Below, piece after piece: positions 10,096-21,497 of a stretch of DNA of 64,000 nucleotides. The DNA is from Rhineura floridana. Taxonomy: Eukaryota; Chordata; Lepidosauria; Squamata; Rhineuridae. The stretch spans positions 226,698,943 to 226,762,942 of the forward strand of contig NC_084482.1 of NCBI RefSeq assembly GCF_030035675.1, read 5' to 3'. How positions within the stretch are numbered: the stretch's first letter is position 1; each line of letters begins with the position of its first letter. A program made the position numbers and the translations under genes. The notes under the pieces are model-generated. The model searched no databases and was not told where the DNA came from. It saw only the letters and a program-made list of their open reading frames with translations.

Positions 10096-10960
10096 CCTCT
10101 TCAACAGTTGTGGTTTGCTGCAAAGATTCCTATAGTTTCTTAAAAGTTCTGAGAGTTGTTAGGAGACCCCCTGCCTCAATTGCATTAGCAGACTGAGAGG
10201 CAAGACATTGAGGCTGCTTTATTAGATACAACTCAAGAACTTAACTTACGAAGTTCAGAACTTAGGAACATATAACTGGCATAGGGGAAATGAGACTATA
10301 TGAGAGAAATATGCCAGTCCTCTCTCAGGCTCCTAAGCCTGTTGTGACTGGGAGGGCCTACCCTGCAGAGAGTCAAGCTGGTCTTAATTCTGGCTCGCTC
10401 CTCCTTCCACACCCCTTCAGGTGTGGAGGGAGGCTTTCCTGATTCACGGTAAAAAAAAAATCATACTCTCTGCCATCTCACACTACAAACTGGGTGCCAC
10501 GCCGCCTGAAGAGTACGGAAGAGGAGGCAGGTGGAAAACGTTTATAAAGCCTCCATCTGCTTCTCACCTGAGCTGGTGCACATGTCCACTGTGAGCCGGA
10601 AGTGGATTCATGCCAGTCTTCAGCCATCCACCACACCTTGCAAATGCACTCTTTCCCAGCCCCTTTCAGAGCCCATCAAGGGTGCCAAGCCTGCTTACAG
10701 AGCTCACAGCGCTACAGTTCTTAGAGTGGGTTAACAAACAATCCCTCTTCCTAAGGAGCTCTGGGACCTGTAGCTCTGAGGGGAAGAGGGACCTCCTAAC
10801 CACACTCAGGTATCAATAAATCATTGCAACAAATTAATACACTGGTTACTTTTAAACTATTGAAGTCCTGAATTTATCCAAGCACGATCAATTCTGTTAA
10901 CATTGAGGAATGCAAAGGGAAAGAAAAATACTTTGGGTGAATAACTGGCTATGAAGGTGG
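10096..10960. other. Intergenic with DNA-transposon-like remnants
   Basis: cagttgtggtttgctgcaaa with agagttgttaggagac (10100-10170) resembles the repeat at 21020-21180 and 37960-38080. Sequence near 10725-10800 (tgggttaacaaacaatccct, gggacctgtagctctgaggg) looks like its other half in the same element type. The stretch between is unassigned. Confidence 0.4.
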
Positions 10961-10964
10961 TGCT

Positions 10965-11205
10965 GACATGACAGATTTGGATTCTAGGACCACGGGCTAT
11001 GCTTCCTGGAAAAAGGACTGCTGGCAAGTGATGGGTTGCACCTCACAAGGACTGGAAAGAATGTGTTTAGCCACAGCATGGAGAAGTTCATCAGGAGGGC
11101 TTTAAACTGAATCCTAAGGGGGAAGGAGACATAAACTTGGTGGTAACAACTAACGATGGCTTGTGAATTGTAAGAGGAACTGAGGGAATGGCTGTAATGC
11201 GGTTC
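10965..11205 (+). mobile_element. CR1 fragment covering the end of ORF1
   Basis: ggattctaggaccacgggct, ctggcaagtgatgggttgca and gagggctttaaactgaat match the region at 43315-43465, where the ORF1 esterase-like domain of the CR1 ends. The fragment is interrupted on the right by the SINE at 11216. Confidence 0.7.
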
Positions 11206-11215
11206 AGTCATAAAA

Positions 11216-11521
11216 GGTAAAGGTGTCCCTGCACTTGTAGTGCGAGTCGTTTCCGACTCTTAGGGTGATGTCTTGTGATGTTTACTAGGCAGACCGTATA
11301 TATGGGGTGGGATTGCCAGTTCCTTCCCCGGCCTTTCTTTACCCCCCAGCATATGCCGGGTACTCATTTTACTGACCACGGATGGATGGAAGGCTCAGTG
11401 GACCTTGACCCCTTTTACCGGAGATTCGACTTCCTCCTTCCATTGGAATCGAACTCCGGCCATGAGCAGAGCTTCGGCTGCGTTACCGCTGCTTACTACT
11501 CTGCACCATGGAGGATAGTCT
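11216..11521 (-). mobile_element. tRNA-derived SINE, third family (copy 1)
   Basis: On the minus strand the head carries cagcggtaacgcagccgaag and a B-box-like ggagttcgattcca. The body has gtcagtaaaatgagtacccg and ccatatatacggtctgccta, and the tail gagtcggaaacgactcgcac ending cctttacc. The 8-mer tcataaaa at 11208-11215 and 11522-11529 is a candidate target-site duplication. The second copy at 25463-25765 shares the whole body. Confidence 0.82.
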
Positions 11522-11529
11522 TCATAAAA

Positions 11530-11955
11530 ATGTACGAAGGAAGCCAGGCCTTAAATCACATGGTCTTTGATGTCTCTAGAGTAAGCAAGGTTCCCCTGGG
11601 ATTCCATCTTGATGGGTGGTTACCTATGTGGGGTTCCACTGCTTCTTACCTGATGCTATTCTCTCTGAGAGATGAGACTTACCATCAACTACCTCTAAGT
11701 AGCAACAGAGCAACACTTCCAGACTCCTACCATGCAGTTTGTGCTGGTGAAGTGATAGGAAAAGAAGGTCTGGTGCTGACAATGATGGCCAACATCAACC
11801 TGCAAACATCAACAAGATCAGTCAAACTACATCCTGCAGAATGATGGGTTGTTTAATAAAGTATTCCTAAGCCCTGGACAAGAACAGCAGAATCTGCAGA
11901 GGTGGATCACACACATACAGAGGACGGATTTCAGCAAGGTCCAACACTATATGAA
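11530..11955. other. Unassigned stretch left of the L2
   Basis: An open frame on the plus strand runs through 11546-11844, but its upstream part is SINE sequence and I see no motif. It may be part of the CR1 that flanks both sides of this region, or unique DNA. Confidence 0.35.
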
Positions 11956-11961
11956 ATATAC

Positions 11962-14900
11962 TTCCACTTTATGCGGTCCGGGAGGACAGATTTGGGACCC
12001 CTTGTTTTGGTGGTTCTCTTTGGGGCAGAGTGTCGTCTGCCGGGAGAGATAGCCCATGTCACCGGCTGGCCTAAAATCCAAGGCCTTGCGAGGCCGCAAT
12101 TGTTGAGTTGCAGCCTGAGCTATGGTGGTGAGGACTAGAGCCCACGAACGTTGCCGGTGGAGTACTCGTGAGTACTCCGTTGCTCAGTGAGGAGCCATAA
12201 AGGCTACGGTCACCCCACAGAGAGCTCCGGTGGTTAGCGTGGGGGAGCGGCGGCCCCCTCTTCCCGGAGCCACCCAGGAATCGTAGAGGATAGTAGTTTA
12301 AGGGGAGGGGGGCCTGCCTGATTGGCGGACTAGGAGTGGGGCATGTGCAGACCGGAGGGGGGTACAGGGGGAGGGGGAGCCAGGATATTAAAAGGCTAGG
12401 CGGCAGATCCTGGAAAGGTGTGGGTGGCAGGCCGTACCAGTTTAGGGGAACAAGGGATAGATGCATAATATCCATCCCTTGTTCTGGGCCTGTCCATAAC
12501 CAGAAGATAACTGTGGGATGCAGGACTCCATCCGACCTTCGACTGCTGTTGTGTAATGCCAGGTCTGTGGCGCAAAAGACAACGCTCATCCATGATATGA
12601 TCCTGGATGAGGGCGCAGACCTGGTATGTATTACGGAGACCTGGCTGGATGAGACCTCAGCCCCCACGCTGGGGGCCATGTGTCCAGACGGTTTCCAATA
12701 CGCACACCAGCCGAGGGTTGGTAGGCGGGGAGGGGGAGTGGCTGTCATCTATCGGGAGTCCTTAGTTTTTGCCAGATCTCCTCTCCATGGAACCACGTTT
12801 GTTGATTGCATGTACTGGAGGTTGGGCCCAAAGGGCAGTTTAGGGATCCTGCTTGTGTACCGCCCACCCCGCTGCACAGCAGACTCCCTGGCCGAGGTGC
12901 TGGAGGTGGTTGCGGATGTACGGATGCTCTCCCCCAATCTTTCGGTTATGGGGGACTTCAATGTGCATGCTGAGACTGTCCTCACTGGAGCCCCTCGGGA
13001 TTTCATGGAAACCATGACTTCCTGGGAACTTCACCTCAGTACTATAGGGCCCACCCACGTAGCCGGTCATGCTCTAGACCTTGTGTTTATCTCGAGAGGG
13101 GAGGAAAGTGCTCTGAAAATGGGGCCTGTTTTCTCTTACCCCGTGTCATGGTCAGATCACTACCTGGTGAATATAGACCTCTCAATGCCACACACCCTCC
13201 GCAAGGGACAAGGACCGATTAGGATGGTCCGCCCCAGACGCCTGATGGATCCTAAAGGATTCCTGAATGCACTGGGAGATTTGGAGCCGGCTGAAGGGTG
13301 CCCGGTCGAAACCCTGGTGATGGAGTGGAATAGGGAGATCACTAGGGCAGTAGACCGGGTGGCTCCAAAACGTCCTCTCCCCCTGAATAGAACTCAGATA
13401 GCACCCTGGTATACACCACAGCTCCGGGGTCTGAGACAGGAGGTGAGACAACTAGAGCACCGGTGGCGGAAATCTCGTTCTGAAGACGATCGGACACTGG
13501 TTAGAGCAGCAATAGCTGCCTACCAGGTGGCAACAAAGGCAACAAAGAGGGAATTTTTTGCTGCCTCTATTGCGTCCGCAGAGTGTTGTCCCAGGAGATT
13601 GTTCCAAGTGGTCCGAAACCTGGTCGGTCCAGTTGTTCAGGAACCCATGGAGCACTCTAAAGCCTCCTGTGACGTATTTGCTAAACACTTTGCCGATAAA
13701 ATCGAGCACCTGAAGAGCACAATTCCATATGCCGTGGACACAGGAAGTGAGCCAGAGTTGACCAGTTGCATCCCGGTCCGGTGGGATTGGTTTCAGCCTC
13801 TTCTCTCTGAGGAAGTAAACAAGGTGCTCTCTACTGTGAAACCAACCACCTGTCTACTAGATCCTTGCCCATCATGGCTCATTATGAGCTGTAAAGAGAG
13901 ACTGAGTGAAGGGATCAAGGCAGTGGTAAATGCATCCTTGGAAGAGGGTGCAATGCCATCAGCCCTCAAGGAGGCAATAATCAATCCCATCTTGAAAAAG
14001 TCCTCCTTGGATCCCCAAGAGTTAAATAACTTCCGCCCAGTCTCTAATTTACCATTCTTGGGCAAGGTGATTGAACGAGTGGTGGCCAAACAGTTACAGA
14101 CACACTTGGATGAAGCAGATTATCTAGATCCATTCCAATTGGGTTTCAGGACTGGACATGGAACTGAAACAGCCTTGGTCGCCCTGGTGGATGATATGAG
14201 GAGGGCGTTGGATAGGGGAGAATATACCTTCCTTGTCCTCCTGGATCTCTCAACGGCTTTCGATACCGTTGACCATGGTATCCTTTTAGATCGCCTGGTG
14301 GGATTGGGAATAGGGGGCACCATTTTACGGTGGCTCCATTCCTATCTCTCAGACAGGCACCAACGGGTGGCATTGGGGGATGAGGTTTCAGACCCTTGGC
14401 CTCTCAACTGTGGAGTGCCACAGGGTTCTATCCTCTCCCCCATGCTATTCAACATCTATGTGAAGCTGCTGGGTGCCATCATCAGGAGATTTGGACTGCA
14501 GTGCCACCAATATGCGGATGACACTCAGCTCTATCTCTCATTTAAGTCCTCACCAGAGTTGGCTGTGAACACCATGTCCAAGTGCCTGGAATCCGTAAGT
14601 GGATGGATGGGAAGGAATAGGCTGAAACTAAACCCCGACAAGACCGAGGTGTTGCTCGTGGGAGACAAGAGAAGGTTAGGAGAAATAGACCTGGTGTTTA
14701 ATGGGTAAGATGACCCCTGAAAGACCAGGTCCGCAGCCTCGGGGTCATTCTTGACTCCCAACTGTCCATGGAGGCTCAGGTTTCAGCAGTGAGCTGGGCA
14801 GCTTGGTATCAATTACATCTGATAAGGAGGCTGCAACCCTACCTTCCTGTCCATCTGCTCCCACGGGTGATACATGCCCTGGTCTCCTCTCGCTTAGACT

Positions 14901-15531
14901 ACTGTAATGCACTCTACGTGGGGTTACCCTTGAAAACGGTCCGGAAATTACAACTAATACAGAATGCGGCGGCACGATTGATTAAGAACAGCCGTCGCCG
15001 TGATCATATCACTCCGGTGTTAGTAGATCTACACTGGCTACCAGTTGTATACCGGGCCCAATTCAAGGTGTTGGTGTTGACCTATAAAGCCCTATACGGT
15101 TTCGGCCCAGTTTATCTGAAGGAGCGCCTCCAGCATCACCAATTATGCTGCCGGACAAGATCAGCCACACAAGACCTTCTCTCAGTCCCACCAGTTAAAA
15201 TAGCGAGGCTGGTGCGGACTAGAGAGAGGGCATTTTCGATTGCGGCCCCCACCCTCTGGAATTCCATTCCTTTCGACCTTTGCCATGCCCCCTCCCTGAT
15301 AGGTTTCCGCCGAGCCTTGACGACCTGGCTGTTCAGGCAGGCCTATGGGATCCCTGGGGTGGATTAGCTTTTAATACTGTTATTAATCAGAATTGTAGTG
15401 TTTAGTCTAATTATTGATTGTGGCCCTCACTGTTTTACATTGTATTTTATTGTATTGATGCACGTCGCCTAGAGTGGCTGTTAATTCGGCCAGATAGGCA
15501 ACTAAGAAATAAAAGTTTATTATTATTTATT
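11962..15531 (+). mobile_element. Near full-length L2 LINE
   Basis: The element has a G+C-rich 5' region (about 11962-12530), one long ORF2, and a short 3' UTR ending ataaaagtttattattattt. The 6-mer atatac at 11956-11961 and 15532-15537 is a candidate target-site duplication and would make this a 3.57-kb complete copy; the 5' edge is the less certain one. Damage is light, so the insertion looks fairly young. It sits against the left end of an older CR1 (15538 onward). Confidence 0.85.
12336..15367 (+). pseudogene. L2 ORF2: AP endonuclease and reverse transcriptase
   Basis: The frame is open from 12336 to 14708. Endonuclease motifs come first: LLCNARSVAQK, CITETWLDE, VYRPPR, VMGDFNVHAE and SWSDHYL (residues about 65-290). 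RT motifs follow: NNFRPVSNLPFLGK, LLDLSTAFDTVDH, CGVPQGSILSPMLFNIY and YADDTQLY (14511 onward). A one-base loss near 14705 and a TGA just after it break the frame; the C-terminal part reads on at 14768-15367 (VIHALVSSRLDYCNALYVGL to FRRALTTWLF). The product would nick target DNA and reverse-transcribe the L2 RNA. Confidence 0.9.
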
Positions 15532-15537
15532 ATATAC

Positions 15538-17263
15538 AACTTGATGGATATAACTCGTTCAAAAAGAACAGAAGGAATAGAAAGGGAGGAGTCATACTAT
15601 ATGTTAAAAATATATATCCCTGCACAGAAATGCAGGAAGATGAGCTTGGTAGCTCCACTTAGAGTATCTGGATTAAAATAAATGGGGCAAGTAATACAAG
15701 GAACATGGTAGTTGAAGTCTGCTATCAACCACCCAATCAAGGAGAAGACAAGGATGAAACTTTTGCAAAACAAATAGCCAATCTTTCAAGAAGACATGAT
15801 GTAGTACTAATGGGGGACTGCAACTACCTTGATATCTGTTGGGAGACAAATTCTGTCAAACACTGCCCGTCCAAGAAATTCCACACTGGTGATGGAGATA
15901 ACTTTCTCCTACAGAAAGTGGATGAAGCAACCAGAGGATCAGCTATCCTTGACTTGATTCTAAACAACAGAGGTGACTAGGTGGATGAAGTGGCAGTTAC
16001 GGGAACTTCCCCCAGTGACCACTCTATACTTGAATTCTTGATTGTAAAGGAAGCAAAAGTGGAGAGTAACCATACACACACCCTGGACTTCAGGAAAGTC
16101 AATTTTAATAAACCCAGAACAATGGTAAGTAAGGTTCTGTGGCGAACGACCCTATTGAGAAAAGGAGTCCAAAGTGGGTGGGGTTTCTAAAAAAGGAAAC
16201 TCTAAAGGCACAATGGCAAGCAATTCCAACAAGGAAAAAAGGGGGAAAACAGCAGAAGACGCCAATGTGGCTTCACAGGAAGCTTAGAGATGACTTGAAA
16301 ACAAAAACACACACATATAGGAAGTGGAAGGAAGGCCAGCCACAAAAGAAGAGTACTGAAAGGTAGCACAGAATTGCAGGGATGGCAACAAAAAAGCTTT
16401 CTTCAGGTATCTCCATAGTAAAAGACAGAGAAAGGAAATGGTGGCACAGCTACCCAATGAGGATGGCAAAATGATGACAAAGAAAAGGCAGGAGTGCTCA
16501 ATTCCTACTTTGGCTCAGTCTTCTCCCAAAAAATGGTCTATGACCCTCCTAAGAAACATGAAGTTGAAGGGGCAGGATTGGAGCTTGAGATTTATAGACA
16601 AATGGTCAAGGAATACCTAATCACTTTGAATGAGTTCAAATCGGCAGGGCCTGATAAACTGCATCCTAGAGTATTGAAGGAACCGGCTGAAGAAATCTGA
16701 GAACCTCTGCCTATTATCTTTGCGAAATCATGGTGGACCGGTGAAGTGTCAGATGACTGGAGGAGAGCTAATATTGTCCCAATGTTCAAAAAGGGCAAAA
16801 AGGAGGAACCTGGGAACTACAGACCAGTCAGACTGACATCAATTCCTGGGAAAATTATGCAAGAGATTATAAAGCAGTCAATCTGTAGGCACCTTCAAAA
16901 CAATGCAGTGATTACTAGACACCAACATGGATTTATCAAGAACTAATCCTGCCAGACTTATCTCATTTTTTGATTGGGTAACCTCACTTGTAGACTGTGG
17001 GAATGCTGTGGACATAATATATCTCGACTTCAGCAAAGCTTTTGACAAAGTGCCCCATTATATTCTGAGTAGCAAGCTGGCTAAACGTGGGCTGGATGGA
17101 ACAACTATCAGATGGATCCACACTTGGCTCAAAGAGTGCTTATCAATGGTTCCTTCTCAAACTGGGGGGAGAAAACAAGGGGGGTACCACAGGGCCCGGT
17201 CCTGGGCCCAGTACTCTTCAACATTTTTATTAACGCCTTGGATGAGGTGCAGAGAATACTTAT
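15538..17263 (+). mobile_element. Old CR1 LINE, left part (endonuclease and RT)
   Basis: Fragments of ORF2 align with the younger CR1 at 42941-46446: [46 protein letters not shown], then [32 protein letters not shown] and [18 protein letters not shown]. The reading is split over all three frames by many small changes, so it is old. It is interrupted at 17263 by an L2 and resumes at 18737. Confidence 0.88.
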
Positions 17264-18729
17264 ATTATTTATTTATTTATTTATTATCTTTATTTATACC
17301 CCACCCTTTTTCCAAGTGGAACTCACGGCGGCTTACAACAAACATAAATACATATGATTAAAACATTTAAAATTCTACATTAAAATAAGAATAAACCATT
17401 AGCATGATTAGAACATTTAACATCCACTTAAAATAAATAAAAACACATTAAAATAGTGCAATTAAGCAATAAACAATGCAGCAACCTCTCAACGGACTGT
17501 CCTAACCACCTTTTATTCTAAAAGCCTGTTGGAATAAAAAAGTCTTTGCCTGCTGACGGAAGGACAATAAAGAGGAGGCCATCCTTGCCTCCTTAGGAAG
17601 GGAATTCCAAAGCCTAGGGGCAGCCACCGAAAAGGCCCTCTCTCGTGTCCCCACCAATCGTGCTTGTGAGGGTGGTGGGACTGAGAGAAAGGCCTCTCCC
17701 GAGGATCTCAGGGCCTGGGCAGGATCATATAGGGAGATACGGTCTACAAGATAGCCTGGACCTAGGCCGTATAGGGCTTTATAGGTCACAACCAACACTT
17801 TGAATTGTGCCCGGAAACAAACTGGCAGCCAGTGGAGTTGTTGTAACAGGGGGGTTGTATGCTCCCTGTAGCCAGTCCCAGTAAGCATTCTGGCTGCAAC
17901 TTGCTGTACCAATTGAAGTTTCTGAACAGTCTTCAAAGGTAGCCCCACATAGAGCACGTTACAGTATTCCAAATGGGATGTAACTAAGGCATGTATCACC
18001 ATAGCCAAATCAGGCGTCTCCAGGAACAGGTGCAGTTGGCACACTAGTGTTAGCTGTGCAAAAGCACTCCTGGACACCGCAGAGACCTGAGACTCCAAAT
18101 TTAAAGCCGAGTCCAGGAGCACACCCAGACTGCGAACCTGTGTCTTCAAGGGGAGTGTAACCCCGTCCAGCACAGGCTGACACCCTATTCCCTGATCTGC
18201 CTTTTGACTGACCAAGAGTACTTCTGTCTTGTCTGGATTAAGCTTCAATCTGTTCACCCTCATCCAATCCATCACTGATGCCAGGCACCGGTTTAGGGCC
18301 AAGACAGCCTGCTTGGTATTAGGTGGAAAGGAGAAATAGAGTTGGGTGTCATCTGCATACTTATGGCACCCCAGTGGTTTCATGTAGATGTTAAAGAGCA
18401 TGGGGGACAAAACTGAACCCTGAGGGACCCCACAGACCAATGGCCACTGAGTCGAACAGGAATCCCCCAGCACCACCTTCTGGGTTCGCCCCTCCAGGAA
18501 GGAATGCAGCCACTGTAAAACAGTGCCCCCAAGTCCCATCCCAGCAAGGCGGCCCAAAAGGATACCATGGTCGATGGTATTGAAAGCCGCTGAGAGGTCC
18601 AGTAGAACCAACAGGGACACACTTGCCCTGTTCAGTTCTCTGCGTAGGTCATCCACCAAGGCGACCAAAGCCATCTCTGTCCCATAGCCAGGCCTGAAAC
18701 CAGACTGAAATGGATCCAGATATCAAATT
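17264..18729 (-). mobile_element. L2 LINE (5' truncated) inserted in the CR1
   Basis: The L2 3' end with its (ATTT)n tail is at the left, and the RT coding part runs to the right edge, where it is truncated in the region encoding FQSGF. The 7-mer tacttat at 17257-17263 and 18730-18736 is the target-site duplication. Removing the L2 and one copy restores the CR1 reading [12 protein letters not shown] across the junction. The insertion is therefore exact and younger than the CR1. Confidence 0.92.
17502..18674 (-). CDS. L2 reverse transcriptase, open 390-residue remnant
   Basis: The frame is uninterrupted from MALVALVDDLRRELNR through [50 protein letters not shown] and NRLKLNPDKTEVLLVSQK to the C-terminus [17 protein letters not shown]. 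The upstream endonuclease and the first RT blocks are missing by 5' truncation, so it cannot be autonomous. Lack of stops over 390 codons argues for a recent insertion. Confidence 0.85.
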   Translation of the reverse strand: MALVALVDDLRRELNRASVSLLVLLDLSAAFNTIDHGILLGRLAGMGLGGTVLQWLHSFLEGRTQKVVLGDSCSTQWPLVCGVPQGSVLSPMLFNIYMKPLGCHKYADDTQLYFSFPPNTKQAVLALNRCLASVMDWMRVNRLKLNPDKTEVLLVSQKADQGIGCQPVLDGVTLPLKTQVRSLGVLLDSALNLESQVSAVSRSAFAQLTLVCQLHLFLETPDLAMVIHALVTSHLEYCNVLYVGLPLKTVQKLQLVQQVAARMLTGTGYREHTTPLLQQLHWLPVCFRAQFKVLVVTYKALYGLGPGYLVDRISLYDPAQALRSSGEAFLSVPPPSQARLVGTRERAFSVAAPRLWNSLPKEARMASSLLSFRQQAKTFLFQQAFRIKGG

Positions 18730-18736
18730 TACTTAT

Positions 18737-18960
18737 CAAATTTGCAGATGATACAAAATTGGGAGGGATAGTTAATACCTTGGAAAACAGAAACAAAATT
18801 CAAAGGGATCTTGATAGGCTGAAGCACTGGGCTGAAAACCACAGAATGAAATTTAACAGGGATAAGTGCAAAGTTCTACACTTAGGAAAAAGAAACCAAA
18901 TGCACAGTTATAAGATGGGGGATACTTGGCTCAGCAGTACAGCCTGGTTACAAATACCCC
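18737..18960 (+). mobile_element. Old CR1 LINE, right part
   Basis: The reading resumes [20 protein letters not shown], then [20 protein letters not shown] and DKCKVLHLGKRNQMHSYKMG. It continues the CR1 at 15538-17263 after the L2 insertion. The CR1 ends, without its 3' tail, where the next L2 starts. Confidence 0.85.
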
Positions 18961-20605
18961 CTTGTTAGGGGAGGTGATCAAGATGGTTGTGGCACAACAA
19001 TTGCAAGGATTTTTGGATTAAACAGATTATCTTGACCCATTCCAGTCTGGATTTAGGCCTGGTTATGGGAGTGAATCAGCATTTGTTGCCCTGATGAATG
19101 ACATTTATTGGCAGAAGGACAGGGGGAGTGTGATAACTGCTATTATTTCATCTCCCAGCAGCATTGATTGATTGATTGATTGATTGATTGCATTTGTATC
19201 CTGCCCCATAGCCAAAGATCTCTGGGCGGTTTACAACAATAATGTTGAAATCATTGACCATGGTATCCTTCTGAGATAGTGGGAAGCACTATCTCCAGAG
19301 TTTGGTCTTCTGGTAGTTGTGCTATAGAGTGCCATGGAGTACCATCTTTCCCCCCATGCTGTATAACATTTACATGAAGCCCTTGGGAGTGGTCATCAGG
19401 AGATTTGGGGCCAAGTGTTAGCAGTATGCTGGTGATACCCAGCTCTATTTCTCTGTAACATCTGAATCATGCAAGCCCTGGACTGGTGCCTGGACTTGGT
19501 GGTGGGCTGGATGAGGGCCAATAAATTGAGTCTGAATCCTAGCAAGACGGAGGCACTGTGGGTTGGTGGTTCCCAAGTTCAGCTAATTGGTCAGTTGCCT
19601 GCTTTGGATGGGGTCATACTCCCTCTGAAAGAGCAAGTCCATAGTCTGGGGGTGCTCCTGGATCCATCTTTGTCACTAGAGGCCCAGGTGACCTCCATGG
19701 TTAGGAGTGCCTTTTACCAGCTTTGGCTGGTAAGACAGCTGTGGCCGTTTCTGGACTGGGATAGCCTGACCATTGCTGTCCATGCACTGGTAACCTCCAG
19801 GCTGGATTATTGTAATGCCCTGTTTGTGGGGCTGCCCTTGAGGTTGTTTGAGAAGCTGCAGCTGGTGCAAAACATGGCAGCTTGACTGCTCACTGAGGCA
19901 AGTTATTGACAGCTTGTTATCCCGCTGCTGAAATAATTGTACTGGTTGTCTATTAGCTATCGGGCTAAATTCAAGGTTCTGGTTTAGATGCATAAAGCCT
20001 TGTATGGTTTGGGACAAGGATACCCGAAAGATCATCTCACCTCTTATATACCCAGTCAATCACTATGCTGTTCAGGTGAGGACCTCTTGCAGATACCATC
20101 TCATCAGGAGGTCCATTCCACGCAACATGGGAAGTGGACTTTTACCTTCTCTTTGGTATTCCACCCCTCTGAAATATTAGGCAGGTGCCATCTCTGCTAT
20201 CGTTTTGGTACCTATTTAACCTTCCTCTTCCAACAACCCTGTCAGTAGAGGCTTTATCCCATTCCGCATCTGTGTTGGAATTGTTTTTAAGATGCTTTTA
20301 AATGGTTTAATTTTTTTTTTTTTAAAAAAGATGTTTTTATTATTTTATTATTATTATTAAAATTTATTTATACCCCGCCTTTCGGCCAAAGTCCCTCAAG
20401 GCGGCTTACAAAGAAAAATAAACACAGGTATAAAAATACAATATTAAAGATACAATAGAAATACAATAAAAGCAATACAATTTACAAAAATTAAATTAAA
20501 TAATGAACAACATTATAACAAGTGCTTTATCACTTCTTGTTTGCCGCCATGGGCTCCCTTTGGGAGGAAGTGTGGGATATAAATTCAATAAATAAGTAAA
20601 TAAGC
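18961..20605 (+). mobile_element. Degraded L2 LINE, RT to 3' end
   Basis: Recognisable pieces are VVAQQLQGFLD with DPFQSGFRPGYGSESAFVAL, and an open part 19469-19885 with WMRANKLSLNPSKTEALWVG, VHALVTSRLDYCNALFVGLP and KLQLVQNMAA. The C-terminal FLFQQPCQ and the 3' UTR (ending near 20605) follow. It is split by an about 85-bp L2-tail piece with (GATT)n near 19163-19245 and by a reversed L2 3' end at 20339-20520. Many stops and gaps make it an old copy. Confidence 0.82.
20339..20520 (-). mobile_element. L2 3' end inserted in an L2 3' UTR
   Basis: tttataccccgcctttcggc and aaggcggcttacaaagaaaa are the reversed L2 3' UTR. On both sides the host L2's own 3' UTR is recognisable (aaaagatgtttttatt before, gtgctttatcacttcttgtt after). 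Confidence 0.7.
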
Positions 20606-20814
20606 ATCAAAGCTGATATGCTGTAAATCTTAAATCACTTTGACCCTCTCCATCTGAAATGCAGCGCTTGGTTTCAGACTGAATGTAGCATTGCCAGTCT
20701 AAGACCAGCAGATGACGTACAATCACATAACTCTTGCTATATTTCTATGATTCTTCCATTTCTCGCTGCTGTGCTGAACTTTCCCCTCAGTCTAGTTATG
20801 TTGCAAATAAAGCA

Positions 20815-20935
20815 AGAACATAAGAATAGCCCTGGTGGATCAGGCCCATCTAGTCCAGCCATCTTTTCTCATGGTGGCCAACCTGATGCCTCAACGGGAA
20901 GTCTGCAAGCAGGACCTGAGTGCCCTTTGACCCCC
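20815..20935 (+). repeat. Interspersed repeat, class unresolved (copy 2)
   Basis: It reads aagaacataagaatagccct, ggcccatctagtccagccat and cctcaacgggaagtctgcaa. The same family is reversed at 1566-1724 and forward at 35300-35400. Confidence 0.6.
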
Positions 20936-21200
20936 TCCATCTGAAATACCATCTTTGGTCTCGCACTGAAGGTAGCATTGCAGTTCTAAGGCCAAATTCA
21001 CACCAGACCTTTATGCCACTATTATTCACAATTGTGGTTTCCTCCAAAGAATCCTGGGAAGTGTAATTTGTGACGGGTGCTCAGAGTTGCTAGGAAACTC
21101 CTATTCTCCCCACAGAGCTGCAGATTCCCAGTTGGTTTAACAATCAGTCTCTCCTCTCAGAGAACTCTGAGAAACTGTAGCTTGTCTAGTTGTGCCTTTA
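20936..21200. repeat. Downstream flank shared by the V2R duplication units
   Basis: The order of cctccatctgaaat, gtagcattgcagttctaagg, ttcacaccagacctttat and gaatcctgggaagtg is repeated at about 36140-38080 (split by an L2) and at 56400-56580. The second half resembles a DNA-transposon remnant also seen near 10100. It marks the 3' end of each duplicated V2R unit. Confidence 0.6.
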
Positions 21201-21206
21201 GTAAAG

Positions 21207-21227
21207 TTTATTAATCTATTATTTATT
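21207..21227 (-). promoter_or_regulatory. Candidate poly(A) signals of V2R gene A
   Basis: Two AATAAA hexamers on the minus strand (21222-21227 and 21207-21212) lie about 270-290 bp after the stop codon. The second has a counterpart at 38100-38105 in gene B. Confidence 0.5.
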
Positions 21228-21497
21228 GTTTGTTCATATAGATGTTAAACAGTAGTTTACTAAAGAGTGCTTGCCTGATTTCTTTTGTTACTTTAGAAAA
21301 ACTTTTCAAAACAAGTTGTTCTGGGTACACTTTTAAGTTGGAAGTGTCTGACACTCAGTGACAGGAAGCAGGAAAGTAACCAGATATAGTTTCTTCTGCA
21401 GAATCATCTCACCTAACTGGAAACTTCAAAAGGAAGGATGTTTCCCCTTGCAGTTGATAAATGACACCTCTTAAAAACCATTTCAGAAGAATCAGAT

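Noticed and set aside
11275-11844. 189-codon plus-strand frame
   Set aside because: Its first 80 codons are antisense to a SINE; the rest has no recognisable motif.
12071-12748. 225-codon minus-strand frame rich in proline and serine
   Set aside because: It is antisense to the G+C-rich 5' region and endonuclease start of the L2.
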